From the NCBI GenBank assembly GCA_964413535.1, contig CAYPTB010000032.1, positions 124,001 through 188,000 of the forward strand: a stretch of DNA of 64,000 nucleotides, read 5' to 3'. Positions within the stretch are counted from its first letter, which is position 1, and each line of letters starts with the position of its first letter. Source of the stretch: CAYPTB01 sp964413535 (GTDB lineage Bacteria; Planctomycetota; UBA1135; GCA-002686595). Under the pieces are notes generated by a model. It had not been told where the DNA came from and did no database searches. It saw nothing but the letters and a program-made list of their open reading frames with translations. Made by a program: the position numbers and the translations under genes. Positions 8,284 to 17,316 of the stretch are shown one piece after another.

Positions 8284-9693
8284 ATGGAGCGCCCACCCCT
8301 ACGCGCTGCGCCGGATCCGATCCTGCGCGCGTTCCTCGAGCTCTGGGCCGCGGACCCGATGCGGGAGGTGGCCGTCGGTCCGGGCCTGTGCGTGCGCCGG
8401 CAGGACGTGGAGGAAGGGATGCGGTGCGCGTCGCGTGCGCTGGACGGCCTGCGGCTCGCCCTGGGAGCGGTGATCGGCCTCCAGGTCGATCCGGGACCGA
8501 GCTTCCTGACGGCTTACTTGGCGTGCCGGCGCGCGGGGCTGTGCGTCTTGCCCCTGGACGCGAGCGTTCCGCGTGGCGAGCAGTTGCGCGTCGCCCTGCA
8601 CCTGGGAGCGTGCGCGATCTGGCGTCCCGGCGCGTTCGACTCCGCGTCCGTCCTCGGCGGGATCGAGCCCCTGCGCGGCCGGCGCACGCTGCCCGAGACC
8701 GCCTGCTTGAAGCTCACCTCGGGCAGCACCGGCGATCCGGTCGGGATCGCCGTGTCGGCGCAGGCGCTCTTCACGGACGGCGACGTCCTGGTCCGGTCGA
8801 TGGGGCTCACTGCGGCGGACCGGTTCCTGTGCGCGGTTCCCATGTCGCACTCCTATGGCTTGTCCGTGCTCGCCACGCCGGCGTGGATCCTGGGCGCGAC
8901 CCTGGTGTTCCCCGCGCAAGAGGATCTGCTCGAGATCGCCGAGCGCTTCGAGGCCACGTTCTTCCCCAGCGTGCCTTCCTGGTTCGAGGCCCGCCTGAGG
9001 GTGTCGAACGACGCTCCGCTTCCTCCGTCGCTGCGGCTGTGCTTGTCCGCCGGCGCACCGCTGCGCCCGGAGACGGCGCGGGCTTGGCGCGAGCGTTTCG
9101 GCCTGCCGATCCGGGTGCTGTACGGGTGCAGCGAGTGCGGCGGGATCACCTACGACCGCCGGGGCGATGCCGCGGAACGCGGGAGCGTGGGCACGCCCGT
9201 GGAGGGCGTCGAGATCGAGCTCGAACCCGTGCTCGGGGGCGCGGGCGGGCGCGTCGTCGTGCGTTCACCGGCCGTGGCGACGCGATACGTGCCGTCGCAG
9301 CCGGGGAACGGCGCGCGCCTCGGCCACGGCGCCTTTCGCTCCGACGACCTGGCGCGCTTCGCCAACGGCGAGCTCTGGCTGTGCGGACGCCAGAGCGACT
9401 GGATCAACGTCAAGGGCAAGAAGGTCAACCCGCGCGAGGTCGAGGGCGTGTTGGCGGAGCTCCCCGGGGTGATCGAGGTCGCGGTCCTGAGCCAACCCCT
9501 CCCGACGGGTCAGGGTGAGAGCGTGCGCGCGGTGATCGCCTGCGCCGAGGGGAGATTGCGCTACCGCGACGTGGTCCTATGGTGTCGCACCCGTCTCGCC
9601 CCCCACAAGGTCCCGCGCAAGATCGCCTTCGTTCGCGAGATCCCGCGCACGGTGCGCGGTAAGTTGGATCGAAGGGCTCTGCTCTCCCTGTGA
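8284..9693 (+). CDS. AMP-forming acyl ligase (aryl/acyl adenylation enzyme)
   Basis: A 469-residue ANL-superfamily enzyme. Seen: LTSGSTGDPVG (144-154, phosphate loop), PMSHSYGLSV, YGCSECGGITYD (adenine/aryl pocket), FRSDDLARF, LCGRQSDWINVKGKKVNPREVE (hinge) and catalytic lysine Lys460 in RTVRGKLDRR. In aryl polyene loci this enzyme activates the aryl acid starter for loading onto the carrier protein; here it heads the plus-strand export arm. Three ATGs are possible (8272, 8275, 8284). 8284 is preferred because TATGAT lies 7 nt upstream, which fits a leaderless start. GTGA overlap links it to the following frame, though the next gene likely starts at 9726. Confidence 0.8.
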   Translation: MERPPLRAAPDPILRAFLELWAADPMREVAVGPGLCVRRQDVEEGMRCASRALDGLRLALGAVIGLQVDPGPSFLTAYLACRRAGLCVLPLDASVPRGEQLRVALHLGACAIWRPGAFDSASVLGGIEPLRGRRTLPETACLKLTSGSTGDPVGIAVSAQALFTDGDVLVRSMGLTAADRFLCAVPMSHSYGLSVLATPAWILGATLVFPAQEDLLEIAERFEATFFPSVPSWFEARLRVSNDAPLPPSLRLCLSAGAPLRPETARAWRERFGLPIRVLYGCSECGGITYDRRGDAAERGSVGTPVEGVEIELEPVLGGAGGRVVVRSPAVATRYVPSQPGNGARLGHGAFRSDDLARFANGELWLCGRQSDWINVKGKKVNPREVEGVLAELPGVIEVAVLSQPLPTGQGESVRAVIACAEGRLRYRDVVLWCRTRLAPHKVPRKIAFVREIPRTVRGKLDRRALLSL

Positions 9694-9725
9694 TCCGTTC
9701 CGTCGTTCCCCCTCCCGGAGGAGTC

Positions 9726-10142
9726 ATGCAGCGTTTCCTCGCAACCGTGTTGCTCCCGCTCGTCGCGCTCGGCGCCCTCTCGGCCTGTCGCGCGTCGCCC
9801 CTCGTGGTGCCCGACCCGATCGTCTTGGAGGAGCCACGCAGTGACGTGCGCGAGGTCATCCTGCGCGCCATGGCCACGCGCGGTTGGCGCCTCAAGGGCG
9901 AAGAGGGCAACACGATCCAGGCGCAGCTCGCCGTGCGTTCGCACGTCGGCGTCGTGGACATCACGTACACCAAGACGGAGATCGAGTTCAACCACGTGTC
10001 CAGCGCGAACCTCGACGAGTCCGTCTCGGAGTCGGGCGAGAAGCGCATCCACTCGAACTACAACACCTGGCTCGCCAACCTGCGCACGGACATCGAGCTC
10101 GAGTTCGGACTGGTTCCGCCCGACGCCGGCGCGGGTTCCTGA
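9726..10142 (+). CDS. Small lipoprotein of unknown function
   Basis: 138 residues with a lipoprotein signal (MQRFLATVLLPLVALGALSAC, lipobox LSAC, Cys21). After cleavage it has one compact domain with GWRLKGEEGNTIQA, VVDITYTKTEIEF and IHSNYNTWLANL. The last pattern recurs in small envelope lipoproteins, but I know no function for it. ATG at 9726 was chosen over GTG at 9690 because it gives a proper signal peptide and follows GGAGGAG directly. It lies between the ligase and the DUF3261/LolB-like lipoprotein, so an envelope role in pigment delivery is inferred from position. Confidence 0.7.
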   Translation: MQRFLATVLLPLVALGALSACRASPLVVPDPIVLEEPRSDVREVILRAMATRGWRLKGEEGNTIQAQLAVRSHVGVVDITYTKTEIEFNHVSSANLDESVSESGEKRIHSNYNTWLANLRTDIELEFGLVPPDAGAGS

Positions 10143-10147
10143 GCCCG

Positions 10148-10849
10148 GTGAGCGGCCGCCTGGCGCTCGCGTTCGCAGCGCTGCTTGCCTGCGCGTCGGG
10201 CTGCCGCGCCTTCGGGCCTCCGGGGCAAGAGCTCGTCCCACTCCTCGAGCCCGCGGCCGCGGCGCGCGGCGCCTTGCGCAAGACGGCCTGGTCGCGGATC
10301 GAGTCCCGGTGGTTCTCGGGCGAGTTCAGGACCTTGGTCGTGCAGGGAGAGCAGCCGACGCGCATCCGCCTCCAGCTCCTGCCCGACCTGGGCGGCAAGG
10401 TGCTCGACCTGGTCGTCACGCCCGCGGAGACCGCCGGCTACTGGCCGCACACGGGCGCGTCCTTTCGCGAGCGCTACGGGAGGGACCTGCCGGCTCCGCC
10501 GCGCGGTCTGATCGGCTTCCTGGCGGTGAGCCTGCTCGAGAACGCGACGCCGCTCGGCTTCGATCGGGTGCGCGGCATGCGCCGCTGCGACGGCGGGTAC
10601 GCGCTCGAGCTCGAACCCGCGATCGAGGGCGACCACACCCACATCGAGGTTCGCATCGCCGCCGACGGCGCGCTCGAAAGCCGCCACTACACGCACCGCG
10701 GCGTGAGCTGGCGCGAGGTCTTCGAGCCGGAGCACCGGTTCGAAGCGCAGGACTTCGACTGGGTGCTCTCCGAAGAGACGACACAGGCCCTCGCGGCTCC
10801 TCCCGACTCCCTCTTCGAGCTGGAGCTCCCGCCGGGGCGAGAGCCGTGA
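10148..10849 (+). CDS. LolB/DUF3261-like outer-membrane lipoprotein
   Basis: 233 residues beginning VSGRLALAFAALLACASGC, a lipoprotein signal with Cys near residue 19. The mature part has FSGEFRTLVVQGEQPTRIRLQLLPDLGGKVLDLVVTP read as consecutive beta strands, and YWPHTG, similar to LolB-like and DUF3261 lipoproteins of aryl polyene loci. Likely role: receiving the lipidated pigment at the outer membrane, next to the exporter and the LolA-like carrier. GTG start 5 nt after the previous stop; its stop overlaps the exporter start as GTGA. The family assignment is by fold-like pattern and context only. Confidence 0.65.
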   Translation: MSGRLALAFAALLACASGCRAFGPPGQELVPLLEPAAAARGALRKTAWSRIESRWFSGEFRTLVVQGEQPTRIRLQLLPDLGGKVLDLVVTPAETAGYWPHTGASFRERYGRDLPAPPRGLIGFLAVSLLENATPLGFDRVRGMRRCDGGYALELEPAIEGDHTHIEVRIAADGALESRHYTHRGVSWREVFEPEHRFEAQDFDWVLSEETTQALAAPPDSLFELELPPGREP

Positions 10850-13233
10850 TCGAGTCGGCCCTGTCCGCGGGCGCGCGCGCGGTCGCGCGGCATCCGCGCC
10901 CGATCGCGGTGGGACTCGTGCTCGTGACCGCCGGGTCGCTCTTCGGGCTCGCCCAGATCGAGATCGATCCCGACGTGGCCTCGCTGTTCCCGGAGGGGAA
11001 CGAGGTGGTCGAGCTGTTCGAACGCGCTGCGGCGGGGGAGGAGGCCGCGCGCAGCATGTTCCTGATCCTGCGCGGGGAGGACCTCGAGCCGCGTCTCGAG
11101 GAGCTCCTGTCCGAGCTCGCGGCCTCGCCGTACCTGGACGAAGTCGCCGGGCGCAAGGTCGACTTCGCCGCGGAGCTCGCCGCGCGCGCGGCCTCGGCCC
11201 CTTTGTGGTACCTGTCCGATTCGGACCTGGACCGACTCGAGCGCCTTTTGCGCGGCGAGGGGCGCGTGGAGGCGCTGCGCGAGAGCCGCGAGCTCCTGGC
11301 CGAGGATCCGCTCGCCGGCAGGGAGATCGTGCTGCGCGACCCGCTCGGCTTGCGCTGGTTCTTCGACGGCGCCGCCCGACCTCCGCTGCCCGGGAGCTTC
11401 GACGCGCAATCGCCCTACCTGCTGCTCGAGGACGGCCGCACCGCGTTCGTGCGCGTGAAAGGCAAGGAGGATCCGTTCGACGTCGAGTTCTCCCGCGCGC
11501 TCCTCGGCGACGTCGAAGCGCGCCTCGACGGCGTCGACTTCCAGGCGGTGGGGGGCTACGCCGTCGCGCGCGAAGACGCGGCGCGCATCAAGGGTGATCT
11601 GGTCAGCTCGCTGTGCTGGTCGATCCCCGCGATCCTCGTGTTCCTGTGCCTCTCGACGCAGAGTTTCCTGCGCCCGCACCTGTACCTGTTCCCCGTCGCC
11701 CTCGCCCTGGTCTGGACGCTCGGCCTCGGCGGCTTCGTGCTCGGACCGCTCACGCCCTTGGCGGTGAGCTCGGCGGCTATCCTCATGGGACTGGGCGTCG
11801 ACTACCCCATCCACTACCTGGGACGCTTCGGCGAGGAGCGCGCGCGCTCGCCGCTCGTGCGCGCGTTGGAGCGGACCCACGGCGCGACGGGGCGCGCCCT
11901 GCTGGGGAGCATGGCGACGACCGCGGCCGCGTTCCTGTCCATCACCTTCGGCCCCTTCGCGGGCTTGCGCAGCTTGGGCCTCTTGCTCGCCCTGGGCCTC
12001 TTGCTCGCCCTGCTCGCGACCTGGATCGTGCTTCCACTGCTCGTGCGCGCCTTCGATCCGAAGGTCGCGAGCGAGCCGACCGGATGGGTGATTCGCCTCT
12101 TCGCGCGCATCGCGCGCTCGCGTTGCGCTCGGTGCATGGGATTCGGCCTGGTCGCACTCGCCGTCGGCGGCTGGACGCTCGCGCTCGTCCGCGGCATCAC
12201 TTTCGACGCCGATCCCCGGCACTTGCGGCCCTCGGAGGCGCAAGCGATCGCGGGAGCGCGCGAGCTCGAACGCGAGCTCGGCTTCGCGCCCCTCGGAGTG
12301 ACCGTGCTCGTCGACGGCGAGGAGCCGCTCGAGGTGCTCGACCGCGCGGCGCGCTCGCTCGAGGCCGCGGGCTCGGTCGTCTTCTCCCAGGGTCCGCACC
12401 GCACGCGGCCCTCGGCCGAGCGGGCGCGGCGAGTGGGGCTCTTCCGCGAGAGGACGCGCGGCTGGGTCGACGACGCGCTCGTCGACATGCAGGCGCAGGG
12501 CTTCGAGAGCGCGCCCTTCCGCGCGGGTCTCGAGGCGTTGGAGGAGCGCTTCGCGGCCGAGCCCGTGATCCCCCCGGACGAAGGGCAGATCGAGTGGCGC
12601 GGGCAGACGTTCTGGAAGGCCACGCTCCATCCTCCGCGGAGCTTCGAGTCGCGCGAGGAGCGCGAGGGCTTCGTGGAGGACGTGCGCGCCCGCTTGGGAG
12701 TGCCGGCGCGCTTCGTCGACTCGCGCTCGGTGATCGACGAGCTCGGACCCCTCTTGGCCTCGGAGCTTCAAAGCTCGCTCGTCGCCTGCATCGCGGTCAT
12801 CGCGCTGCTCGTCGTCGCGAGCATCGGATCCGTGCGCGACGGTCTCGTCGCCCTGCTGCCCGTGGCGTGCGGCCTCGGGATCACGATCGGCGTCATCTCC
12901 CTGTTCGACGTCGCCATCCATCCGGGCAACCTCCTGGCGCTGCCGCTGGTCCTCGGGCTGGGCGTGGACCAGGGAATCCACATGGTGCGCCGCGCGCGCG
13001 AGAGCGGCGCCGACGAGGGCGCGAGCGCGACGGCGATCACGACGACGGGCATCGGCGTCTGGCGCGCGAGCGTGACGACGGCGCTCGGGTTCGGTTCCCT
13101 GGTGACGGCTTCCAGTCCGGCCATCGCATCCCTCGGAGCGATCGTGTTGGTGGGAACGCTCGCGTGCTTCCTGGTCTCGATGATCCTCGTACCGATCGCC
13201 TCGCAGAGGAAACGCCCATGTCTAGCGTCGTGA
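10846..13233 (+). CDS. MMPL/RND-type exporter
   Basis: 795 residues with the doubled MMPL layout: one N-terminal helix (IAVGLVLVTAGSLFGLAQ), a periplasmic domain, five clustered helices with GLGVDYPIHYLGRF (about residue 315), then a second copy with LGLGVDQGIHMVRRARES near the C-terminus. These acidic motifs in helix 4 are the proton-relay region. In aryl polyene loci the MMPL protein extracts the lipid-linked pigment from the inner membrane. GTG start by GTGA overlap; the LolA-like gene begins 16 bp inside its end. Confidence 0.85.
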   Translation: MIESALSAGARAVARHPRPIAVGLVLVTAGSLFGLAQIEIDPDVASLFPEGNEVVELFERAAAGEEAARSMFLILRGEDLEPRLEELLSELAASPYLDEVAGRKVDFAAELAARAASAPLWYLSDSDLDRLERLLRGEGRVEALRESRELLAEDPLAGREIVLRDPLGLRWFFDGAARPPLPGSFDAQSPYLLLEDGRTAFVRVKGKEDPFDVEFSRALLGDVEARLDGVDFQAVGGYAVAREDAARIKGDLVSSLCWSIPAILVFLCLSTQSFLRPHLYLFPVALALVWTLGLGGFVLGPLTPLAVSSAAILMGLGVDYPIHYLGRFGEERARSPLVRALERTHGATGRALLGSMATTAAAFLSITFGPFAGLRSLGLLLALGLLLALLATWIVLPLLVRAFDPKVASEPTGWVIRLFARIARSRCARCMGFGLVALAVGGWTLALVRGITFDADPRHLRPSEAQAIAGARELERELGFAPLGVTVLVDGEEPLEVLDRAARSLEAAGSVVFSQGPHRTRPSAERARRVGLFRERTRGWVDDALVDMQAQGFESAPFRAGLEALEERFAAEPVIPPDEGQIEWRGQTFWKATLHPPRSFESREEREGFVEDVRARLGVPARFVDSRSVIDELGPLLASELQSSLVACIAVIALLVVASIGSVRDGLVALLPVACGLGITIGVISLFDVAIHPGNLLALPLVLGLGVDQGIHMVRRARESGADEGASATAITTTGIGVWRASVTTALGFGSLVTASSPAIASLGAIVLVGTLACFLVSMILVPIASQRKRPCLAS

Positions 13234-13910
13234 AATGGATGCTCGTCCTGATCTCCTTGCTGGGCGCGGCGGGTGAGGGGCTCGAGGGGCCGGAGCTCGA
13301 GGCCGCGCGCGCGGTCGTCGAGTCGCTCGGGAAGCGACTCGAGAAGGTCGAACGCATTCGCGCCGACTACGAGCAGCGCCAGACTTCGCTCTTGCTCGAC
13401 GAGCCGTTGATCTCGCGCGGGCGCCTGCACCTGCGGGCCGAGCCGGGCTGCCTCGTGCTCGAGCTCTCCGAGCCGCGCGCCGTCGTGATCCGCTCGGACG
13501 CGACCTCGCACCAGATCTACCATCCCGACCTGAAACGGGCCGAGCGCTACCTGTTCGAGTCGAACGAGACGGCCAAGGCCTTGCTCGCCTGCTTCACGGG
13601 CAGCGTGAGCCGGATCGAGGAAGCCTTCGTCTTCGTCGCGATCGAATCCACCGACGCGACGACGACGATCGACGTGCGACCGCGCGACGAGCGCATCCGC
13701 GCCTTCCTCGCCCGCTTGCGCCTGACGGTGCGCAAGAGCGATGCCGCGCTCGTGGGCGTCTCCTACGAAAATCGCGACGGGGAAGAGGTCTCCATGCGTC
13801 TCTCGGCGATCGAATTCGACCCGGAGGTCGCGCCCCCCGACGTCTTCGATCGCCCGCTGCCCAAGGACGTGCGCGTCATCGTGCACCGCGTGGAGACGGC
13901 GAAGGAGTAG
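13218..13910 (+). CDS. LolA-like periplasmic carrier protein
   Basis: 230 residues: a short hydrophobic start (WMLVLISLLGAAGEG, a signal peptide), then IRADYEQRQTSLLLDEPLISRGRLHLRAEP, a LolA-fold opening in which a beta sheet forms a hydrophobic cavity, and DRPLPKDVRVIVHRVE at the end. It would ferry the pigment from exporter to outer-membrane lipoprotein. ATG at 13218 follows AGAGGA. It is the last gene of the plus arm, converging on the kinase gene with a 13-bp gap. Confidence 0.78.
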   Translation: MSSVVKWMLVLISLLGAAGEGLEGPELEAARAVVESLGKRLEKVERIRADYEQRQTSLLLDEPLISRGRLHLRAEPGCLVLELSEPRAVVIRSDATSHQIYHPDLKRAERYLFESNETAKALLACFTGSVSRIEEAFVFVAIESTDATTTIDVRPRDERIRAFLARLRLTVRKSDAALVGVSYENRDGEEVSMRLSAIEFDPEVAPPDVFDRPLPKDVRVIVHRVETAKE

Positions 13911-13923
13911 GCGCCGTCGGCGC

Positions 13924-16900
13924 TCAGGGCTCGAGTTCGCGGGCGGCGCGCACGCCCAGGTAGTTCTGGCGCTCGCCGGGGGAGTGCTTGTGGCGGTAGG
14001 CCGAACGGATCTCGTCCGCCGTGTGTCGGAAGCTCCCGCCGCGAGCCGCGCGCTTGTCCGGCGCAGGGACTCTGCGCTCGCCGGTGAGCGGCTCGGGCAA
14101 GTAGGCCGAATAGGCAGCGAAACCGTCCTTGCACCACTCGGAGACGTTCCCGGCCACGTGGTGCAAGCCGAAGGCATTCGGGGCCAACGCATCCACGGCC
14201 GCGTGCACCAGGTAGCCGTCGTCGAGCCGACGCTCGTAGGTCCAGCCCTCCGGACCGCCGTTCGTGCGCGCGAACTCGTCGGCGAGGTTCGCCTTCCCGT
14301 TCAGCGAGTTGGAACGCTCGCCGGTCCACCAAGGCGCGCCCTGCCGAGCCCGCGCGGCGTACTCCCAGCGGGCCTCGCTCGGGAGCGTGAGCCCGAGCTG
14401 CCACAGAACGCGGTCGGCTTCGAACCAAGTGACGTTCTCGACCGGGTTCAGGAGGCTGCGGCTCTGACCCGACTCCTTCTGGATGGGGCCGTAGCGGCTC
14501 GGGTTGCGGCCCGTCGCGCGCTCCCACTGACCCTGGGTGACCTCGTACTTGCCGATGAAGAACGGCGCGAGGTAGACCTCGTGGATCGGACCCTCGTCGG
14601 AGAAAGCGAGGTCGGTGACGTTGGCGTCGGAAGCGATCTTGTCGCGGTCGGGCAGCTCAGCGCCATTTCGCGCCGCGCCGCCCGGCAACAGGACGAAGAC
14701 GATGCCGTCCTGGTCACCGAGCTTCCACTCTCCCGAGGCCACCACGGGCACGGAGCCGGTCGGGACGTGGGCGAACTCCCACAGCCCGCTCGCGTTGCGC
14801 GCGAGGGGCACGAGGCCAACTTGCGGGCGAACGAGCAGGCCGCCGTAGAGCGGGCACTCCGCCGCGTCGGAGATCGAGCGGATGGCTTCGTCCCAGCGTT
14901 CGCGGTAGCGCTCGACGCTCTCGGCCTCGATCGTCCGCGCGAGGGCGATGCGGTCGCGCACGCTCGCGAGGGCGCCGTCGGTCTCGTCCGTGAAGGCCTC
15001 GAGGTTCCCGATCAGTTCGGCCAGGAGATCGTGGTGCCACTGCTCCTTGGGCGAATCGAATTCCCAGCGGCGAAAGGCCGCGATCTCGCCGGAGAGCGCG
15101 CCGTATTCGAGCTCCAGGGCATCGCGTTCGGCGCGCTTCTCGACGAGCTCGTTCTGGAGCTGGACGGTCGGCTGGTTCGCTTCGAGCTCCGAGATGACCG
15201 CGCCGAGCGCGATGCGTCGATCCGCGAGACGCACGAGCTCGTCGGCGCGCGGATGCGACGCGCGATCCGCCGCGAGCTCCTCCGCGCGACGCCCTCTCGC
15301 CCCCATGCGCAGCGCTGCGAGTTGCTGCTCGTGCTCGCCCAAGCGCCCGGCGAGCTCCTCCGCCGAAGCCAACCAGGTCTCGAGCTCCGGGATCCGCTCG
15401 GGCACGGCGGGCCACAGATCGTCCGCCCGGGCGAGCATCTGCTCGAGGCGCTTCGCGTCGGCGAGCCGCAAGATCTCGTCGCGCTGCCGTTCGACGAGCG
15501 TCTTCTCATGGACGGCCCGGTCCTTGTCCTGGACGGCGACCTCGGCGATCTCCACCGCCTCCTGCTTGTCGCTGGCGAGCGTCTGGTTGTTCTCCGCCAG
15601 CGAGACGTTCGAGACGACGAGCCCGAGCAGCACCACGCCGACCGTGGCGAGGATGCTCCCCGCGGCCATGCGGTTGCGCTTGACCCACTTCTTGAACTCG
15701 GCGACGGGGCCGGTCTCGTAGGCCTTCACGACGCGCCCCTCGAGGAACGCGCGCAGGTCCTGAGCGATCTCGGTCGTGGTCGCGTAGCGCTCCGAGACCT
15801 CGCGCGCCATGGCCTTCTCGCAGATCGCGACCAGCTCCGCCGGCGGGCGCGGCGTCGCTTCGTCGAGCGGCTTCGGAGGGCCGGCGATCACCTTGCGCCA
15901 GACGTCCATGCCCGACATCGGCTTGCCCGGCTCGAGGTACGGCGCGTGGCGCGCGAGCAGGTGATAGAGCATCGCCCCGATGGAGTAAGCGTCGGTGTGC
16001 GTACCGATCTCCTCCAGCGTTCCGCGCGCCTGCTCCGGCGCCATGTAAGCGGGCGTCCCGATGACGTCGCCGTCCATCGTGCGCAGCTCGTCCGCCTGAT
16101 GCACCGATCCCTTGCGGTCGGTCTCGACGATGCTCTGCTCGGGCTCGGCGCTGGGGCGGATGTCGCGCACCTCGCGCTTGCCGATCACGCGCGCGAGGCC
16201 CCAGTCCATGACGTAGGTCTCGCCGAAACGGCCGACCATCACGTTCGCGGGCTTGAGGTCGCGGTGCAGGACCTTCTTGCTGTGTGCGTACGACATCGCG
16301 TCGCACACGGTCAGGAGCACGTTGAGGGCGCGCGTCATGTTCCAGCCCTCGCGCTCGGCCCACACGAGCTCGTAGATCTTGAGCAGATCGCGCCCGCGCA
16401 CGAGCCGCATCGTGAAGTAGCAGCGACCCTGCTCGTCGACGCCGAGCTCGTACACCGGGACGATGCCGGGGTGGTCGAGCTGGCCCGTGACCTGCGCCTC
16501 CTCGAGGAAGCGCGAGAGGATGCTGTCCACGACCGAGGAGCCCTCGCGCACGTCCACCTGACGTTCGGCGTGGATGACCTTCATGGCCAGGTTGCGCCGC
16601 AGGTTGGGATCCCAGACCTTGAGGATCGCTCCCATCCCGCCGCGCGCGACCTCGCCGCAGAAGCTGTAATGGTGTCCGCGCGCCCCGCGCGAGGACAGGA
16701 GCCGTTCGACCAGGTGGTCGTCGGACTTCGTCGCCTCCCACTTGGCGTCCTCGAGCGCGTCCCGGCCGTGGCGGATGAGCAGGGTCTTCGTGAGTGTTGC
16801 CGAGCCGCCGGGGGTTTCCTCGAAGGCCTTCTCGAAGACCTTCCAGCGCTCGTGGAGCTCGCGCAGCTCGCTCGCCAGCCCCGGGTGCTCCGCGCACAGC

Positions 16901-17226
16901 TCGTCGAGGCTCGGAACGGCTCCGCTCTCACGCGCGAGCAAGTAGTCCGAGAAGACGGCGCGGGCTTCGGAGCTGGGGCTCCTTTCCGCGCCCTCGGCTC
17001 CCCGGATGAGCATCGTGGCCACGAGCGAGCGCTCGCCCAACTTCTCGGTGCAGACCGTCTCGAGCAGAGACCAGTCCCGATTCAGGCGGCGCAGGTCGGC
17101 GGCGAGCTCCGGATTCCGGCGACACACTTCCTCGAAGTCGACCGACTCGCCGCGCTCGCGCTGGAGCACGAAGCCCGCGAACGCCTCCTCGGCTTGGAGC
17201 GAAGGGCGCTTCTCCGAATCGGTCAT
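13924..17226 (-). CDS. Ser/Thr protein kinase fused to coiled coil and SUMF1-like domain
   Basis: An 1100-residue membrane protein. Residues 1-180 hold two similar helical repeats (NPELAADLRRLNRDW and HPGLASELRELHERW). The kinase domain (about 187-490) has the loop GEVARGGMGA, Lys216 in LAMKV, HRDLKPANV (Asp323), DWGLAR (Asp341, DWG replacing DFG) and GTPAYMAPEQA. A helix (about 522-540, SILATVGVVLLGLVVSNV) is followed by a periplasmic coiled coil (about 545-760) and a SUMF1-like domain (about 839-1100). That domain ends RGGSFRHTADEIRSAYR and lacks the two catalytic cysteines of formylglycine-generating enzymes, so it is probably a sensing or binding module. This arrangement is typical of planctomycetes. 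Confidence 0.88.
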   Translation of the reverse strand: MTDSEKRPSLQAEEAFAGFVLQRERGESVDFEEVCRRNPELAADLRRLNRDWSLLETVCTEKLGERSLVATMLIRGAEGAERSPSSEARAVFSDYLLARESGAVPSLDELCAEHPGLASELRELHERWKVFEKAFEETPGGSATLTKTLLIRHGRDALEDAKWEATKSDDHLVERLLSSRGARGHHYSFCGEVARGGMGAILKVWDPNLRRNLAMKVIHAERQVDVREGSSVVDSILSRFLEEAQVTGQLDHPGIVPVYELGVDEQGRCYFTMRLVRGRDLLKIYELVWAEREGWNMTRALNVLLTVCDAMSYAHSKKVLHRDLKPANVMVGRFGETYVMDWGLARVIGKREVRDIRPSAEPEQSIVETDRKGSVHQADELRTMDGDVIGTPAYMAPEQARGTLEEIGTHTDAYSIGAMLYHLLARHAPYLEPGKPMSGMDVWRKVIAGPPKPLDEATPRPPAELVAICEKAMAREVSERYATTTEIAQDLRAFLEGRVVKAYETGPVAEFKKWVKRNRMAAGSILATVGVVLLGLVVSNVSLAENNQTLASDKQEAVEIAEVAVQDKDRAVHEKTLVERQRDEILRLADAKRLEQMLARADDLWPAVPERIPELETWLASAEELAGRLGEHEQQLAALRMGARGRRAEELAADRASHPRADELVRLADRRIALGAVISELEANQPTVQLQNELVEKRAERDALELEYGALSGEIAAFRRWEFDSPKEQWHHDLLAELIGNLEAFTDETDGALASVRDRIALARTIEAESVERYRERWDEAIRSISDAAECPLYGGLLVRPQVGLVPLARNASGLWEFAHVPTGSVPVVASGEWKLGDQDGIVFVLLPGGAARNGAELPDRDKIASDANVTDLAFSDEGPIHEVYLAPFFIGKYEVTQGQWERATGRNPSRYGPIQKESGQSRSLLNPVENVTWFEADRVLWQLGLTLPSEARWEYAARARQGAPWWTGERSNSLNGKANLADEFARTNGGPEGWTYERRLDDGYLVHAAVDALAPNAFGLHHVAGNVSEWCKDGFAAYSAYLPEPLTGERRVPAPDKRAARGGSFRHTADEIRSAYRHKHSPGERQNYLGVRAARELEP

Positions 17227-17316
17227 GCGACGCGCTCGGGGAATCGCGTCAGCGATCCGCGCGCTCCTCTCTGGTCGTGGATCCCATACGAGCTCGAGGG
17301 GGCGCTGACACGAGTC

